Assembly (NCBI GenBank): GCA_001464625.1
Contig: LNFJ01000016.1
Location: 1 to 64,000 of the forward strand
Origin: Bacteroidia bacterium Ga0077558
Lineage (GTDB): Bacteria > Bacteroidota > Bacteroidia > Chitinophagales > Chitinophagaceae
Direction of reading: 5' to 3'
DNA length: 64,000 nt
Part shown: piece after piece, positions 1-8,510 of the stretch
Layout: the number at the start of each line of letters is the position of its first letter
Position numbering within the stretch: position 1 is the stretch's first letter
Notes under the pieces: model-generated
Database searches by the model: none
The model's input: only the letters and a program-made list of their open reading frames with translations
What the model was told of the DNA's origin: nothing
Made by a program: the position numbers and the translations under genes

Positions 1-401
1 AAATAAATTACCGGCAAATGATTTTCCATTGCTATCTCCTGCAACCGTAAATTCTTTTTTCCTGTAATGGGAAACCAGGCGCCAGCTTTTACTGTTTGAT
101 CGTTGGCCAGTATCACACATTGCCGGCCACTAACATAACCAACACCGGCAACGGTACCACCTGCGGGGCAACCACCTTGCTCAGCATACATTTCATAACC
201 GGCAAATGCACCTATTTCTATAAACGGTTTATCACTGTCAGTTAAATAGGCGATCCGTTCACGGGGAGTGAGTTTGTTTTTTTCTTTTTGTTTTTCGCTG
301 GCTTTTCTTCCACCGCCTTCATATATCTTATCCAGCCTGCGGCGCATTTCGCTGAGGCTTTGTTTGGCAATGTCTTCGTTTTTGTTGAAGTCAAGATTCA
401 T
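1..401 (-). CDS. acyl-CoA carboxylase, carboxyltransferase (beta) subunit, N-terminal part
   Basis: Partial gene running off the left edge; about 133 N-terminal residues are visible from ATG at 401. The helical start with SLSEMRRRLDKIYEGGGRKASEKQ, then LTPRERIAYLTDSDKPFIEIGAFAGYEMY and GGCPAGGTVAGVGYVSGRQCVILANDQTVKAG, matches the beta subunit of biotin-dependent acyl-CoA carboxylases (methylcrotonyl-/propionyl-CoA type), which transfer carboxyl groups from carboxybiotin to acyl-CoA in the cytoplasm. The exact substrate cannot be told from this fragment. A -7-like box TATCTTTG lies at 430..423, 21 bases before the ATG, so transcription probably begins close by. Confidence 0.88.
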   Translation of the reverse strand, partial: MNLDFNKNEDIAKQSLSEMRRRLDKIYEGGGRKASEKQKEKNKLTPRERIAYLTDSDKPFIEIGAFAGYEMYAEQGGCPAGGTVAGVGYVSGRQCVILANDQTVKAGAWFPITGKKNLRLQEIAMENHLPVIY

Positions 402-422
402 GTCTTATGTTTCGTTATAAGA

Positions 423-430
423 CAAAGATA
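423..430 (-). promoter_or_regulatory. -7 promoter box TATCTTTG for the carboxylase gene
   Basis: On the minus strand the sequence is TATCTTTG, an exact match to the Bacteroidota housekeeping -7 consensus TAnnTTTG, placed 21 bases before the ATG at 401. A TTG lies 23 bases further upstream, slightly long for a -33 element. Confidence 0.5.
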
Positions 431-491
431 GGACTTGCCCGTGTTAGCTTTAGCAAGCAGGGGAAGCACTTTTTTTATTTAATCTCCGGTA

Positions 492-761
492 TTAGCTATT
501 GGTTTTATTATCACTAACATCAATAGCTTCTATTTTTTTCTTAATGGTATTGAGCAGCTCTTTCTTTTCGCCGGGTTCAATATTTTTTTCAGAGAATATT
601 CTGCCAATAAACTCCATCATGTCGGCACGGGGACCCCGTTCTTTTCCTCCTTCAAAAGGCTTTTTGGCATCTTCCTGCAATTCTTTAAAAGTAGCAAGTA
701 TAAAGACCAGGAATAGAATTACAACAATTGTTGTTAGTATGATGAGATCTAAATTTTCCAT
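492..761 (-). CDS. small single-pass membrane protein, unknown function
   Basis: An 89-residue protein starting MENLDLIILTTIVV. One N-terminal membrane helix (about residues 4-22) is followed by a charged cytoplasmic tail with a PFEGGKERGPRADMMEFIGRIF segment and a lysine-rich C-terminal helix. I chose the ATG at 761 because a longer reading from 824 would overlap the upstream small gene, which ends at 770 only 8 bases away; the two are probably co-transcribed. The family is not recognised. The gene sits upstream of and in the same direction as the acyl-CoA carboxylase gene. Confidence 0.7.
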   Translation of the reverse strand: MENLDLIILTTIVVILFLVFILATFKELQEDAKKPFEGGKERGPRADMMEFIGRIFSEKNIEPGEKKELLNTIKKKIEAIDVSDNKTNS

Positions 762-769
762 GGTAATGC

Positions 770-946
770 TTATTTTCTTTTTAAGTTGAAAAAGATGAGT
801 AAGCCCAGGATGGTGGGTGGCCATAACCCAATAAATATTGCTCTCATTGGATCTTTAAGAATTACATAGTAATATTCGGACACAAATATTAATACAATCA
901 CCAGTACGAGTATTAATAACTCTGACACTTTAAATCTGGAGAGCAT
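770..946 (-). CDS. 58-residue two-helix membrane protein
   Basis: Short ORF, ATG at 946, stop at 770. The product has two hydrophobic stretches, LLILVLVIVLIFV (about 10-22) and AIFIGLWPPTILGLLIFF (about 37-53), and a basic end NLKRK, so it should be a helical hairpin in the inner membrane. It lies 8 bases before the 89-aa membrane protein gene on the same strand, which suggests translational coupling and a two-protein membrane unit. Function unknown; composition and the tight spacing are the main reasons to believe it is coded. Confidence 0.6.
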   Translation of the reverse strand: MLSRFKVSELLILVLVIVLIFVSEYYYVILKDPMRAIFIGLWPPTILGLLIFFNLKRK

Positions 947-1088
947 AGCTTATTTTTTATTTATCGATTAATTTATTGCAGCACAAAAAAGTTCAGGGAA
1001 TGGCTTTAAGGTCATTCACATAAAACTGTTCAGGTTAGTAGAACATTTCTTTATTGGTTTTGTTTAGTTTTTATAATAATATCTTCTC

Positions 1089-1733
1089 ATGCAATTTTAC
1101 AATCAGCCAGCAATTGAATCCTGGGAACGATTTTACCGGGCAAATTTTATTAATAGCCTTACAGGCTTTAAATCTGTTAGCCTTATTGGAACTGTTAACG
1201 AGGATAAACAAACCAACCTCGGAGTTTTCAGTAGTATTGTTCATATAGGTTCTGATCCGGCTTTGGTTGGATATATTAACCGGCCCCGGGCGGCAGCTCC
1301 GCATACGTTGGCTAATATTGAGTCAACGGGAGTTTATACCATTAACCATATTCTTCCTTCTTTTGTAGAAAAAGCACACCAGGCCAGTGCTAAATATCCT
1401 GATGGAATTTCAGAATTTGAAGAAGTACAACTCACCTCACAATATATCGGCGATTTTCCTGCTCCATTTGTAGAGGAGAGCCTTGTGAAGTATGGCTTAA
1501 CATTGCAGGAAATAATTCCCTTAACGATCAACAATACCTTTTTAGTGATTGGAAAAATTCAATGTGTAATAATGGAGAATGATCTGTTGCAGCCGGATGG
1601 ATTTATTGAATTGCATAAAGCCGGCACTGTTTGCAGTAATGGAATCGATAGCTATTATAGCACTCATCCGATAGGCCGGTTGAATTATGCAAAGCCCGGA
1701 CAAAAACCAGTATTAAAATCTCACGATGAGTAA
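1089..1733 (+). CDS. flavin reductase family protein (FMN-binding split barrel)
   Basis: A 214-residue protein of the flavin-reductase-like split-barrel family, which bind FMN and reduce flavins with NAD(P)H or use them in redox reactions. The N-terminal part shows SLTGFKSVSLIGTVNEDKQTNLGVFSSIVHIGSDPALVGYINRP, the usual strand-loop pattern in which flavin contacts occur, followed by HTLANIESTGVYTINHI. The C-terminal IGRLNYAKPGQ is also typical of the Bacteroidota branch. No signal peptide, so cytoplasmic. It overlaps the next gene by 8 bases, so the two are one operon. The actual electron acceptor is unknown. Confidence 0.85.
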   Translation: MQFYNQPAIESWERFYRANFINSLTGFKSVSLIGTVNEDKQTNLGVFSSIVHIGSDPALVGYINRPRAAAPHTLANIESTGVYTINHILPSFVEKAHQASAKYPDGISEFEEVQLTSQYIGDFPAPFVEESLVKYGLTLQEIIPLTINNTFLVIGKIQCVIMENDLLQPDGFIELHKAGTVCSNGIDSYYSTHPIGRLNYAKPGQKPVLKSHDE

Positions 1734-2466
1734 TAAAATATTTTTATCGGCCCGTTGGGAATACCTGGCCATGTTCAACTACGAGGTAGACCCACAAATT
1801 TTACAGGAGCATATACCTCCGGGAACAGCGATCGATTATTTTGATGGTAAAGCAATGGTAAGTATTGTTGGGTTTCTGTTTAATAATACAAAGGTGTTAG
1901 GTATCCGTTGGCCTTTTCATGCAAATTTTGAAGAAGCGAATTTGCGTTATTATATAAAACGTTTTGATGGCAGGGAATGGAAAAGGGGAGTAGGCTTTGT
2001 TTCGGAGATTGTTCCCAAACCCCTTGTGTCTACCATGGCTAATTTGTTCTATAACGAACATTACAGTACGGCAAAAATGGACCACCGGGTAGTGGAGAAA
2101 CCGGGTAACTTGTTGGTAGAGTATAGCTGGCAAAAAAGAAATCAGCACCGCAATGTGATCCGTGTTAATGCCACACCGGAACTGCAGGAAATAAAAAATG
2201 GTTCAGCAGCAGAATTTATCTTCGAACATTATTTTGGATACAATCAATACAATTCCACCAGCACTATTGAATATGCGGTGCAACATCCACGTTGGCAAAT
2301 TTATCCCGTAACCAGTTTCACCATTGATTGTGATGTTGAGCAATTGTATGGGAAAGAGTTTGTGCCTTTTATTTCCAACCAACAGCCTCATTCAGTTTTC
2401 CTTGCAAGAGGATCTGCTGTAACAGTAAAGATGCCGGTAAAAATAAAAGGATTAAAAAAGGTGTAG
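1726..2466 (+). CDS. DUF2071 family (YqjF-like) protein
   Basis: A 246-residue protein with the DUF2071 pattern: SARWEYLAMFNYEVDPQILQEHIPPGTAIDYFDGKAMVSIVGFLFNNTKVLG near the start, and a late block ending PHSVFLARGSAVTVKMP. The family has a fold resembling acetoacetate decarboxylase; its reaction is unknown. Translation is coupled to the flavin reductase through the 8-base overlap, which suggests that the two work in the same oxidation or detoxification step. A strong hairpin terminator follows at 2494..2528. Confidence 0.82.
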   Translation: MSNKIFLSARWEYLAMFNYEVDPQILQEHIPPGTAIDYFDGKAMVSIVGFLFNNTKVLGIRWPFHANFEEANLRYYIKRFDGREWKRGVGFVSEIVPKPLVSTMANLFYNEHYSTAKMDHRVVEKPGNLLVEYSWQKRNQHRNVIRVNATPELQEIKNGSAAEFIFEHYFGYNQYNSTSTIEYAVQHPRWQIYPVTSFTIDCDVEQLYGKEFVPFISNQQPHSVFLARGSAVTVKMPVKIKGLKKV

Positions 2467-2493
2467 CTGAAATTTTAAGAATTTAAGTAAATA

Positions 2494-2528
2494 GTAATAA
2501 AGGCTCCTTCATCAGGAGCCTTTATTAT
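2494..2528. terminator. bidirectional intrinsic terminator
   Basis: A 13-bp perfect stem (AATAAAGGCTCCT against its complement) with loop TCATC, flanked by A/T runs on both sides, between the convergent DUF2071 and fasciclin genes. It can serve both. Confidence 0.85.
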
Positions 2529-2545
2529 TATAAATATGTTATTTA

Positions 2546-3061
2546 TTATTTTGGAAGAACAACTGTATCAATAACATGTATGATGCCGTTGCTGCCTTTT
2601 AGATCGGTGGCAGTAACAAATGCCACGCCGCCTTTTTCATCTGTTAATTTCACTTTGCCATTATCTATTGTAGCAGTAAGTGTATTACCACTAACCGTTG
2701 TTAAAACAGCCTTTCCTTTTCCGGATTTAATAGCTGCAATAACTGCGTTAGCATCCAAATTGCCAGCTACTACATGATACGTAAGAACTTTTACCAGTGC
2801 AGCTTTGTTTTCTGGTTTCAGTAAGAAATCAACAGTACCTGCCGGTAGTTTTGCAAAGGCATCATTTACGGGAGCAAATACCGTGAAGGGGCCTGCACTT
2901 TTTAATGTTTCAACAAGACCTGCTGCTTTTACAGCGGCTACCAGTGTTGAATGTGCTTCAGAACCAATTGCGATGTCAACTACATCTTTCTCTTGTGCAG
3001 TAGCAACATTTGATAACAGAACAACTACAGCTACTAAGGCTGATTGCAATAATTTTTTCAT
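2546..3061 (-). CDS. secreted fasciclin (FAS1) domain protein
   Basis: A 171-residue protein with a cleavable signal peptide (MKKLLQSALVAVVVLLSNVATAQ) followed by a single FAS1 domain. Visible landmarks are HSTLVAAVKAAGLVETLKSAGPFTVFAPVNDAFAKLPAGTVDFLL (first conserved FAS1 block) and LTYHVVAGNLDANAVIAAI with the closing GSNGIIHVIDTVVLPK (second block). FAS1 proteins mediate adhesion or protein interaction at the cell surface; one-domain versions are common in Bacteroidota. It stands alone, sharing a terminator with the convergent DUF2071 gene. Confidence 0.93.
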   Translation of the reverse strand: MKKLLQSALVAVVVLLSNVATAQEKDVVDIAIGSEAHSTLVAAVKAAGLVETLKSAGPFTVFAPVNDAFAKLPAGTVDFLLKPENKAALVKVLTYHVVAGNLDANAVIAAIKSGKGKAVLTTVSGNTLTATIDNGKVKLTDEKGGVAFVTATDLKGSNGIIHVIDTVVLPK

Positions 3062-3287
3062 TGATTAATTTTTAATTTTTTAGTTGAGTATTTTATTTGA
3101 ATGCATGAATAACCATTTTGCAGGAAGTTGGTTCATAATGTGTATAAAAGTTGAAGAATATTTTTATTTGTTTATTGTATTTTGAGACACAGTTCAAATC
3201 ATTAAACAATCGGAAAATAACTCAGCCGGTTATCAAAAAGAGGCCGGGTTCTTAAAAATCAAAAACTTCAATAACTTTAGGGTCAAT

Positions 3288-3965
3288 ATGAAAAAACTTC
3301 CGCTCAGTATTTTTGCTTTGTTAGTAGCAACGGTTCTTACGGCACAACAGTTGGAACAAGTAAGTTTTGCAAATGCATCCACCCTTACATCTTTTGGTTT
3401 TATTGCAGACCGCAATGTGCTGATCCGCATTAGCCCCGAAGGAAAAATAATGGAGTGGGGGATCGAAGTAAAAGCCGACCGTGCCGAATATTATGCGCCA
3501 CAATTACAACCCTATATGGGCCGGGTAGAATATTTTACAGACGATATTGATCCTGCTATTAAAGGCAAAGTAAAAAGTATCGGCACCTGTAATTTTACTT
3601 ATTACGGTTCTTCGGAGATTGCCAGCAAGGCCGGGAAAATAAGAACCATTGGCTACCAGGCGGTAGATTATTTTACCAATTTTGATAATGCGGCACAAGA
3701 TGGTAAAATGAAATCAGTTGGCACCACCACTTTCGATTACTATTCTTCGTTTGAAAACGAAATGTTCAAAGGCAAATTAAAATCCGTGGCTAATAATGCT
3801 GTCACTTATCATTCTTCATTTGATGATAAATTGATACGGGGCAGATTAAAATCTATCGGCTCTACCAATTTTCAATGGTACACTTCCCTGGATATTGGAA
3901 GGTCTGGATTAAAATCCGGTAGCTACCGGCAACGCATTGGCAACATCACTTATATTTTGTTATAA
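3288..3965 (+). CDS. secreted protein with five 23-residue tandem repeats
   Basis: A 225-residue protein with a signal peptide (MKKLPLSIFALLVATVLTAQ). From residue 93 it consists of five repeats of exactly 23 residues, starting at G93, G116, G139, G162 and G185, each of the form G(K/R)(V/I/M/L)(K/R)(S/T)(I/V)-x-Y-(Y/F)-x-(S/N)-(S/F)(E/D). A degenerate half copy precedes them and another begins near 207. Such regular Gly-Lys-aromatic repeats suggest a repetitive beta fold, either extracellular or in the periplasm. I do not recognise the family and assign no function. It has its own transcription unit. Confidence 0.8.
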   Translation: MKKLPLSIFALLVATVLTAQQLEQVSFANASTLTSFGFIADRNVLIRISPEGKIMEWGIEVKADRAEYYAPQLQPYMGRVEYFTDDIDPAIKGKVKSIGTCNFTYYGSSEIASKAGKIRTIGYQAVDYFTNFDNAAQDGKMKSVGTTTFDYYSSFENEMFKGKLKSVANNAVTYHSSFDDKLIRGRLKSIGSTNFQWYTSLDIGRSGLKSGSYRQRIGNITYILL

Positions 3966-4083
3966 ATACTTTGTAACTAAGAAATCTCTTTTTCAATAGT
4001 AAGCCTCGCATTTGTTGGGTATTTTTTGCCTGGATTTTTTATATCCGTCGAAGAAAGTATACTTTCAAAACGCTGTTACCTGT

Positions 4084-4662
4084 CTATTCAGCAAGCACCC
4101 TGGTTATTTTTACCAATCGCTTCTTATAATGTTCGTTCAATGAACTGATGGTTACCCCATTCGCTTTTCCGGAAGAAGAATGAATAAACTTTAATGTATC
4201 TGTATTTTGGGTTAAAATGCCCATATGCCCAACAATGCGGATGGTGTCCACCGTTCCGGTAAATAAAATAAGATCGCCTTCTTTGGCTGTTTGCAGGTTT
4301 ACCTCTTTGCCAACATTTGTAAAATCTACAGAAGATCTTGGCACCGCAATACCGAAGTGGTTAAAAACATAAGTGATGAAACCTGAGCAATCAAAGCCTG
4401 CCAACGGATCGGTTGATGCATACAAGTAGGGAACGCCTAATAAGGTTTGAGCATATTCTACCAGCTCGTAGCCGGTGAGGCCCTTTATTTCATCTTGTAA
4501 TGTATGTTCTAATTTTTTTTGTTGGGGGTTTTCCGGTGGTGATGGCTGAATAGAATCTATCCTTACTAATTCTGTGGTTGGCTCATCCGTATTGTTGCCA
4601 GTTGTGTTATTACATGCCAGGCTGATGAATAGTATAAACAAAAAAGGGGTACACTTTATCAT
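4084..4662 (-). CDS. NlpC/P60 (C40) family peptidoglycan hydrolase, lipoprotein
   Basis: A 192-residue protein with a lipoprotein-like signal ending at C17 and a low-complexity linker, then an NlpC/P60 domain from about 65. The catalytic cysteine is C92 in FDCSGFITYVF; the active-site histidine is H146 in GHMGIL, and H161 in FIHSSSG is the probable third polar residue. Members cleave gamma-D-glutamyl or related bonds in peptidoglycan stem peptides. The lipobox has serine at -3, which is off consensus, so lipidation is likely but not certain. It lies downstream of the ABC operon on the same strand, with a gap of 75 bases. Confidence 0.88.
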   Translation of the reverse strand: MIKCTPFLFILFISLACNNTTGNNTDEPTTELVRIDSIQPSPPENPQQKKLEHTLQDEIKGLTGYELVEYAQTLLGVPYLYASTDPLAGFDCSGFITYVFNHFGIAVPRSSVDFTNVGKEVNLQTAKEGDLILFTGTVDTIRIVGHMGILTQNTDTLKFIHSSSGKANGVTISSLNEHYKKRLVKITRVLAE

Positions 4663-4737
4663 TGCAATTGAAAGTAAACAATTTTTAGCCTAAGCAGGTG
4701 TTTGGTACAACTAACCTACCCCAGATAACACAAAAAA

Positions 4738-5418
4738 TTATTTGCTGATGATTTTTCCATCTTCCATTTCGATAGTTCGCTGTGTTCTTTCTGCAAAGCT
4801 CTGGTCATGTGTTACTATCAGCATGGTCTGGTTGTATTCTTCTACCAGCCGTTTGAATATATCAAACACCAGGTCACTATTTTTTTTGTCGAGGTTGCCG
4901 GTTGGTTCATCTCCCATAATAATATGTGGATCGTTAATGAGGGCACGGGCAATAGCTACCCGTTGCTTTTCTCCACCGGATATCAGGTTCGCTTTTTTTA
5001 ATGCCAGTTTTTCAATGTCAAGCATTTTCAATTTTTCCATAGCTCTATGTTCCAGCTCTGCTGCAGTTAATTTATTTAATTTAAGTCCCGGCAGCATTAC
5101 ATTTTTTAATACGTTGAATTCATTGAGCAGGTAATGAAATTGAAATACAAAGCCGATCTTTTCATTACGTATTGAGGCCAGCCCTGCTTCTTTTTTACCC
5201 GTCATCATTTCGTTGTCAATCAATAGTTCTCCTTCATAATCAGTATCCATCGTAGAAAGTATGTATAGCAATGTGGATTTGCCACAACCGGATTTGCCCG
5301 TTACCGATACAAACTCTCCTTTATTGATAGTAAAGTTGATATCTGTTAAAACCTTTACTGTTACCGGATCATGAAAGCTTTTATTAATGTGCTTTGCCTG
5401 TAGTATAAGTTCACTCAT
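4738..5418 (-). CDS. ABC transporter ATPase, LolD/MacB type
   Basis: A 226-residue ATPase. Walker A is GKSGCGKST (41-49), Q-loop Q93, signature ISGGEKQR (146-153), Walker B IIMGDE (166-171) and the H-loop histidine H204. The length and motifs fit the LolD/MacB/FtsE clade that powers mechanotransmission-type permeases rather than solute import. Its start is 2 bases after the permease gene's stop, and the permease overlaps the membrane fusion protein gene, so the three form one operon: fusion protein, permease, ATPase. Confidence 0.93.
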   Translation of the reverse strand: MSELILQAKHINKSFHDPVTVKVLTDINFTINKGEFVSVTGKSGCGKSTLLYILSTMDTDYEGELLIDNEMMTGKKEAGLASIRNEKIGFVFQFHYLLNEFNVLKNVMLPGLKLNKLTAAELEHRAMEKLKMLDIEKLALKKANLISGGEKQRVAIARALINDPHIIMGDEPTGNLDKKNSDLVFDIFKRLVEEYNQTMLIVTHDQSFAERTQRTIEMEDGKIISK

Positions 5419-5420
5419 AT

Positions 5421-6680
5421 TTATTTCCCCCTGATAATAACAACCGGATCGATCTTACTGGCTTTGCGTGCCGGAAACCAACCGGCAAACCAGGTAGTGA
5501 TCAGTGAAAAAATAATACCGATAGCATAAAATACCGGGTTATAATTTACCGGGTAGGTTTTAATAGTTGGAAGTGATGCCGTGTTAAAAGGTACCTGGTC
5601 AATAATAGCCGATAAGCCAAAGCCAAGAAGTAAACCAACGGCGCCCCCAAATAAACCAATGCTCAATGCAATGAAAAGAAATATCCTTTTTACATCTTTG
5701 CCCGAAAAGCCAGTGGCTTTCAAAATAGCAATGGAGTCCATCTTTTCATAGATCATCATATTAAGAATGTTGTAGATGCCAAAGCCTGCTACTATCAATA
5801 ATGTTATGCCCACTGCATAGGATATAAGTGTGCGGATAGAACTGCCGGTTTCAAATTGTGAGTTGGCCGTTTGTATATCTTCTGCATCGGCACCAAACAA
5901 GGCCGTGTATTCTTTCGCCAATGCAGGTGCTATTTCCATATCCTTTAGCCGTACCTGTATATCTGTAATGTAGTTGCCCGGCTTGCCCATTATTTTTTGC
6001 ACCGTGTTTATGGAAGCATAGCTCTGCACTTTGTCAAAATCCTGTATGCCGGATTGAAAGTAGCCCACCACTTTTAGTGAGAATCGTTCTCCTTTCACAG
6101 TAGTTACCTGTACTATATCTCCCATATCAGCCAGCAATTTTTCTGCTAACCCTTTTCCAAGAATGATGCTGTTAGGTATCTTACTGATATCAATGGCGAC
6201 ACCTTCGGTAACATAATCACTAAAATGAAAGAGCTTGCTTTCTGCGATTACTTCAATGCCATTCACCACACCGGTAATATCAACAGCTCCATCATTAAAA
6301 AATACTTGTGCAGTAAGTTTGGGTGAGTAGCCGAGTACACGGCTATCCTGCTTCAATGCCTGCATAATAGGGCCACTATTATAAATCTCCTGACGGCTGG
6401 CACCCGATTTAATGGAACTGATAAAATTGTAAGTGTTTTTATATTCCGGCGATTCATTTACCGGTTGCCGGCTATTTGGTTTTACCTCATTGAACAACCG
6501 GATATGTGGGGTTCGATTAAGGATTAATCCATCAAGCAGATCATTGAGTCCTGCCATGAAACTCAATAAAGTAATGAACATCGTAATACTAAAAGTGACA
6601 CCAATTGCAGCAATAAGTGTTTGACGCCATCTTGCCAATAAAAGAGATTTGGCGATACTGATGATTAACCTTGCATTCAT
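5421..6680 (-). CDS. ABC transporter permease, FtsX/MacB/LolE family
   Basis: A 419-residue permease with one N-terminal membrane helix (about 17-45), a large periplasmic MacB-PCD-like domain (about 46-270) and three C-terminal helices (about 283-400) ending in the typical GWFPARKASKIDPVVIIRGK. This is the FtsX-like topology of mechanotransmission ABC systems that move lipoproteins, peptides or drugs from the inner membrane or periplasm. Its ATG overlaps the stop of the fusion-protein gene (4 bases), so translation is coupled. Substrate unknown. Confidence 0.92.
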   Translation of the reverse strand: MNARLIISIAKSLLLARWRQTLIAAIGVTFSITMFITLLSFMAGLNDLLDGLILNRTPHIRLFNEVKPNSRQPVNESPEYKNTYNFISSIKSGASRQEIYNSGPIMQALKQDSRVLGYSPKLTAQVFFNDGAVDITGVVNGIEVIAESKLFHFSDYVTEGVAIDISKIPNSIILGKGLAEKLLADMGDIVQVTTVKGERFSLKVVGYFQSGIQDFDKVQSYASINTVQKIMGKPGNYITDIQVRLKDMEIAPALAKEYTALFGADAEDIQTANSQFETGSSIRTLISYAVGITLLIVAGFGIYNILNMMIYEKMDSIAILKATGFSGKDVKRIFLFIALSIGLFGGAVGLLLGFGLSAIIDQVPFNTASLPTIKTYPVNYNPVFYAIGIIFSLITTWFAGWFPARKASKIDPVVIIRGK

Positions 6681-7756
6681 TGTTCAGGTTTGTAGATGAT
6701 ATCGTTTACAGTAATGCCAGTCAATATTTCAACTTTTTGATAATCTTTCAGGCCAATGGTTACTTTTCTTTTTTCATCGTTCGCCAGCAATACATACCCG
6801 TCTTCCAGTAAATAGCTCCGGGGTATGGTGAGTGCTTTTTCTTTTACTGCAATAACGATATTCGCTTCTGTAGTTAGGTTGGGGTATAGGGCAGGAGGAG
6901 GTTTTGTAAAGACAGCCTCTACCGTAAAGGATTTTGATTGTGCATTCATCAGCGGGTTGATCTTTTTTACAACGGCTTCAAAGAGCTGGCCTTTATAGCT
7001 ATCCATACTCAATAAAATTTTTTGCCCCGGTTGTATTCTTGCAATGTCATATTCATCCACCTGCAATTCCAGCATAAAGCCGCTGGCATCACCCACTATG
7101 GCTACCGGACTTTGTGTATTCACCATTTCGCCTTTCTCTTTTAGAATGGTATATACTTTGCCGTTGGTTTCACTTTTAATAATATAATCGGCAGTAGAGT
7201 TATTTGCTATCTGCAAATTTTTCTGTGATTGCTTTGCCTGGAAATTCAATTGCTTTTGTAAATCAGTATAACGGAGTTTTGCCGCTTCGTAAGCATTTAT
7301 TGAATTTTTATACGTCAGTTCCCGTTGATCCATTTCATTGCGGGTGCCAATGCCCTGTGTCCACAGGTTACGCTGCCGCTGGGCCAGTGAGGCATCGTTA
7401 TCCATCTTTGCTTTTGCAGTAGAAATTTCAATTTTTAAGGCATTGAGTTTATCGGCATTGGCTGCTACGGATGAATAGTCGGCAGCAATTTGTGCATTTT
7501 CATTATTAAGGCGGGCTGTTATATCTGACACACGGATGATCGGGTCTCCTTTTTTTACAACGTCTCCTTCGGCTACTAACACTTCTTTTACTAATCCATT
7601 TACTAAAGAGAATACCTGATATTGGTTATCACTTTTAATAATGCCGGAAGCATATACCGATTCCGTAATTTTTTCTTCCACGGGATTTATTTTCTCTGTC
7701 TTCTTTTTGCAGGAGAATAGAAGAAATGCAAATAAGAGAAATTTGATTTTGACCAT
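6677..7756 (-). CDS. HlyD-like membrane fusion protein, lipoprotein
   Basis: A 359-residue periplasmic adaptor with lipoprotein signal MVKIKFLLFAFLLFSC (Cys16). The lipoyl half-motif GLVKEVLVAEGDVVKKGDPIIRV precedes a long helical hairpin (about 85-185), followed by the returning lipoyl strand GKVYTILKEKGEMVNTQSPVAIVGD and a beta-barrel domain. It would bridge the MacB-like permease to an outer-membrane exit duct, but no TolC-like gene lies in the window. First gene of the three-gene operon. Confidence 0.92.
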   Translation of the reverse strand: MVKIKFLLFAFLLFSCKKKTEKINPVEEKITESVYASGIIKSDNQYQVFSLVNGLVKEVLVAEGDVVKKGDPIIRVSDITARLNNENAQIAADYSSVAANADKLNALKIEISTAKAKMDNDASLAQRQRNLWTQGIGTRNEMDQRELTYKNSINAYEAAKLRYTDLQKQLNFQAKQSQKNLQIANNSTADYIIKSETNGKVYTILKEKGEMVNTQSPVAIVGDASGFMLELQVDEYDIARIQPGQKILLSMDSYKGQLFEAVVKKINPLMNAQSKSFTVEAVFTKPPPALYPNLTTEANIVIAVKEKALTIPRSYLLEDGYVLLANDEKRKVTIGLKDYQKVEILTGITVNDIIYKPEQ

Positions 7757-8077
7757 AATTAGAAGGATAGTATTATTAGTGAAGCTACTCTTTTTTGAGG
7801 TAGGAGCGGTTGATCAAACTCACTTCGTAAAATGATCATAGTTTTTTTCTTAGATTAAAATGCAGATATAGAGAGTTTGTTTAGTTTGGGTTCCCAAAAG
7901 AGGATTCTCAGCACTTGCTCCCCGGCTATTGGTATAGAATTTTCGAATTACTGACGGCCCTATTTTTTGATAGTCATGAAGTTTATCACCCCATATACTG
8001 AGTTCTGTCATTATTTTTTGTTCTTCTTTTTCAGAATTTTAGTATGATGATTTAATCAGTTACACTTAAAACCTTAA
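7757..8077. other. intergenic stretch between divergent genes
   Basis: 321 bases separating the minus-strand ABC operon from the plus-strand gene at 8078. It must hold both promoters, but I see no exact TAnnTTTG box, no small ORF with credible composition and no strong hairpin. Confidence 0.5.
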
Positions 8078-8461
8078 ATGATGACGTATACAACAGTAGC
8101 GCATTGCGGCACCGACCATTCACATTGGATCAAGGATCTTGGATTCTATGACGAGGAACTGGATACTCTTGAAAAAAGGTTGCTGGAGATTGTAAAAAAG
8201 AATAATGGGCATGAGGTGATGGCTAGTGTAGAGCATTTCCAAAATCAATTTGTAGTGCAGCGAAATAATATTGACGAGTTGCTGCATGCTGTTCATGAAC
8301 ATGATAAGGCAGTAGCAAAAGATGCACAGGAACATGCCGGCAAAATGAAAACGACTGAGTTGGGTCAACACAGTCAATTAAAGGAACAGGTGGAGTCTTT
8401 CGAGAAAATTTTTAATGATTTACGGCATGAGTTCAATGGATTCTTGTCGAAGTGGATGTAA
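8078..8461 (+). CDS. helical His/Glu-rich protein of unknown function
   Basis: A 127-residue cytoplasmic protein, almost all helix by composition, with heptad-like patterns (ELDTLEKRLLEIVKKN; LKEQVESFEKIFNDLRHEF). It is rich in His and Glu in helices (HCGTDHSHW near the start, VEHF, AVHEHDKAVAKDAQEH), a pattern that could bind metal as in helical-bundle proteins, though I cannot place it in a family. Two adjacent Met codons open the gene; either may be used. A decayed C-terminal copy of this gene is found at 22436..22501, which shows it belongs to a paralogous family in this genome. Confidence 0.75.
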   Translation: MMTYTTVAHCGTDHSHWIKDLGFYDEELDTLEKRLLEIVKKNNGHEVMASVEHFQNQFVVQRNNIDELLHAVHEHDKAVAKDAQEHAGKMKTTELGQHSQLKEQVESFEKIFNDLRHEFNGFLSKWM

Positions 8462-8510
8462 GTGTATGCTTCACCTGCCACTGGATAAGCTATAAGATCA
8501 ATAGGCCAAC

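Noticed and set aside
4742-5134. A 130-codon plus-strand frame
   Set aside because: Antisense shadow of the ABC ATPase gene, which has all its motifs.
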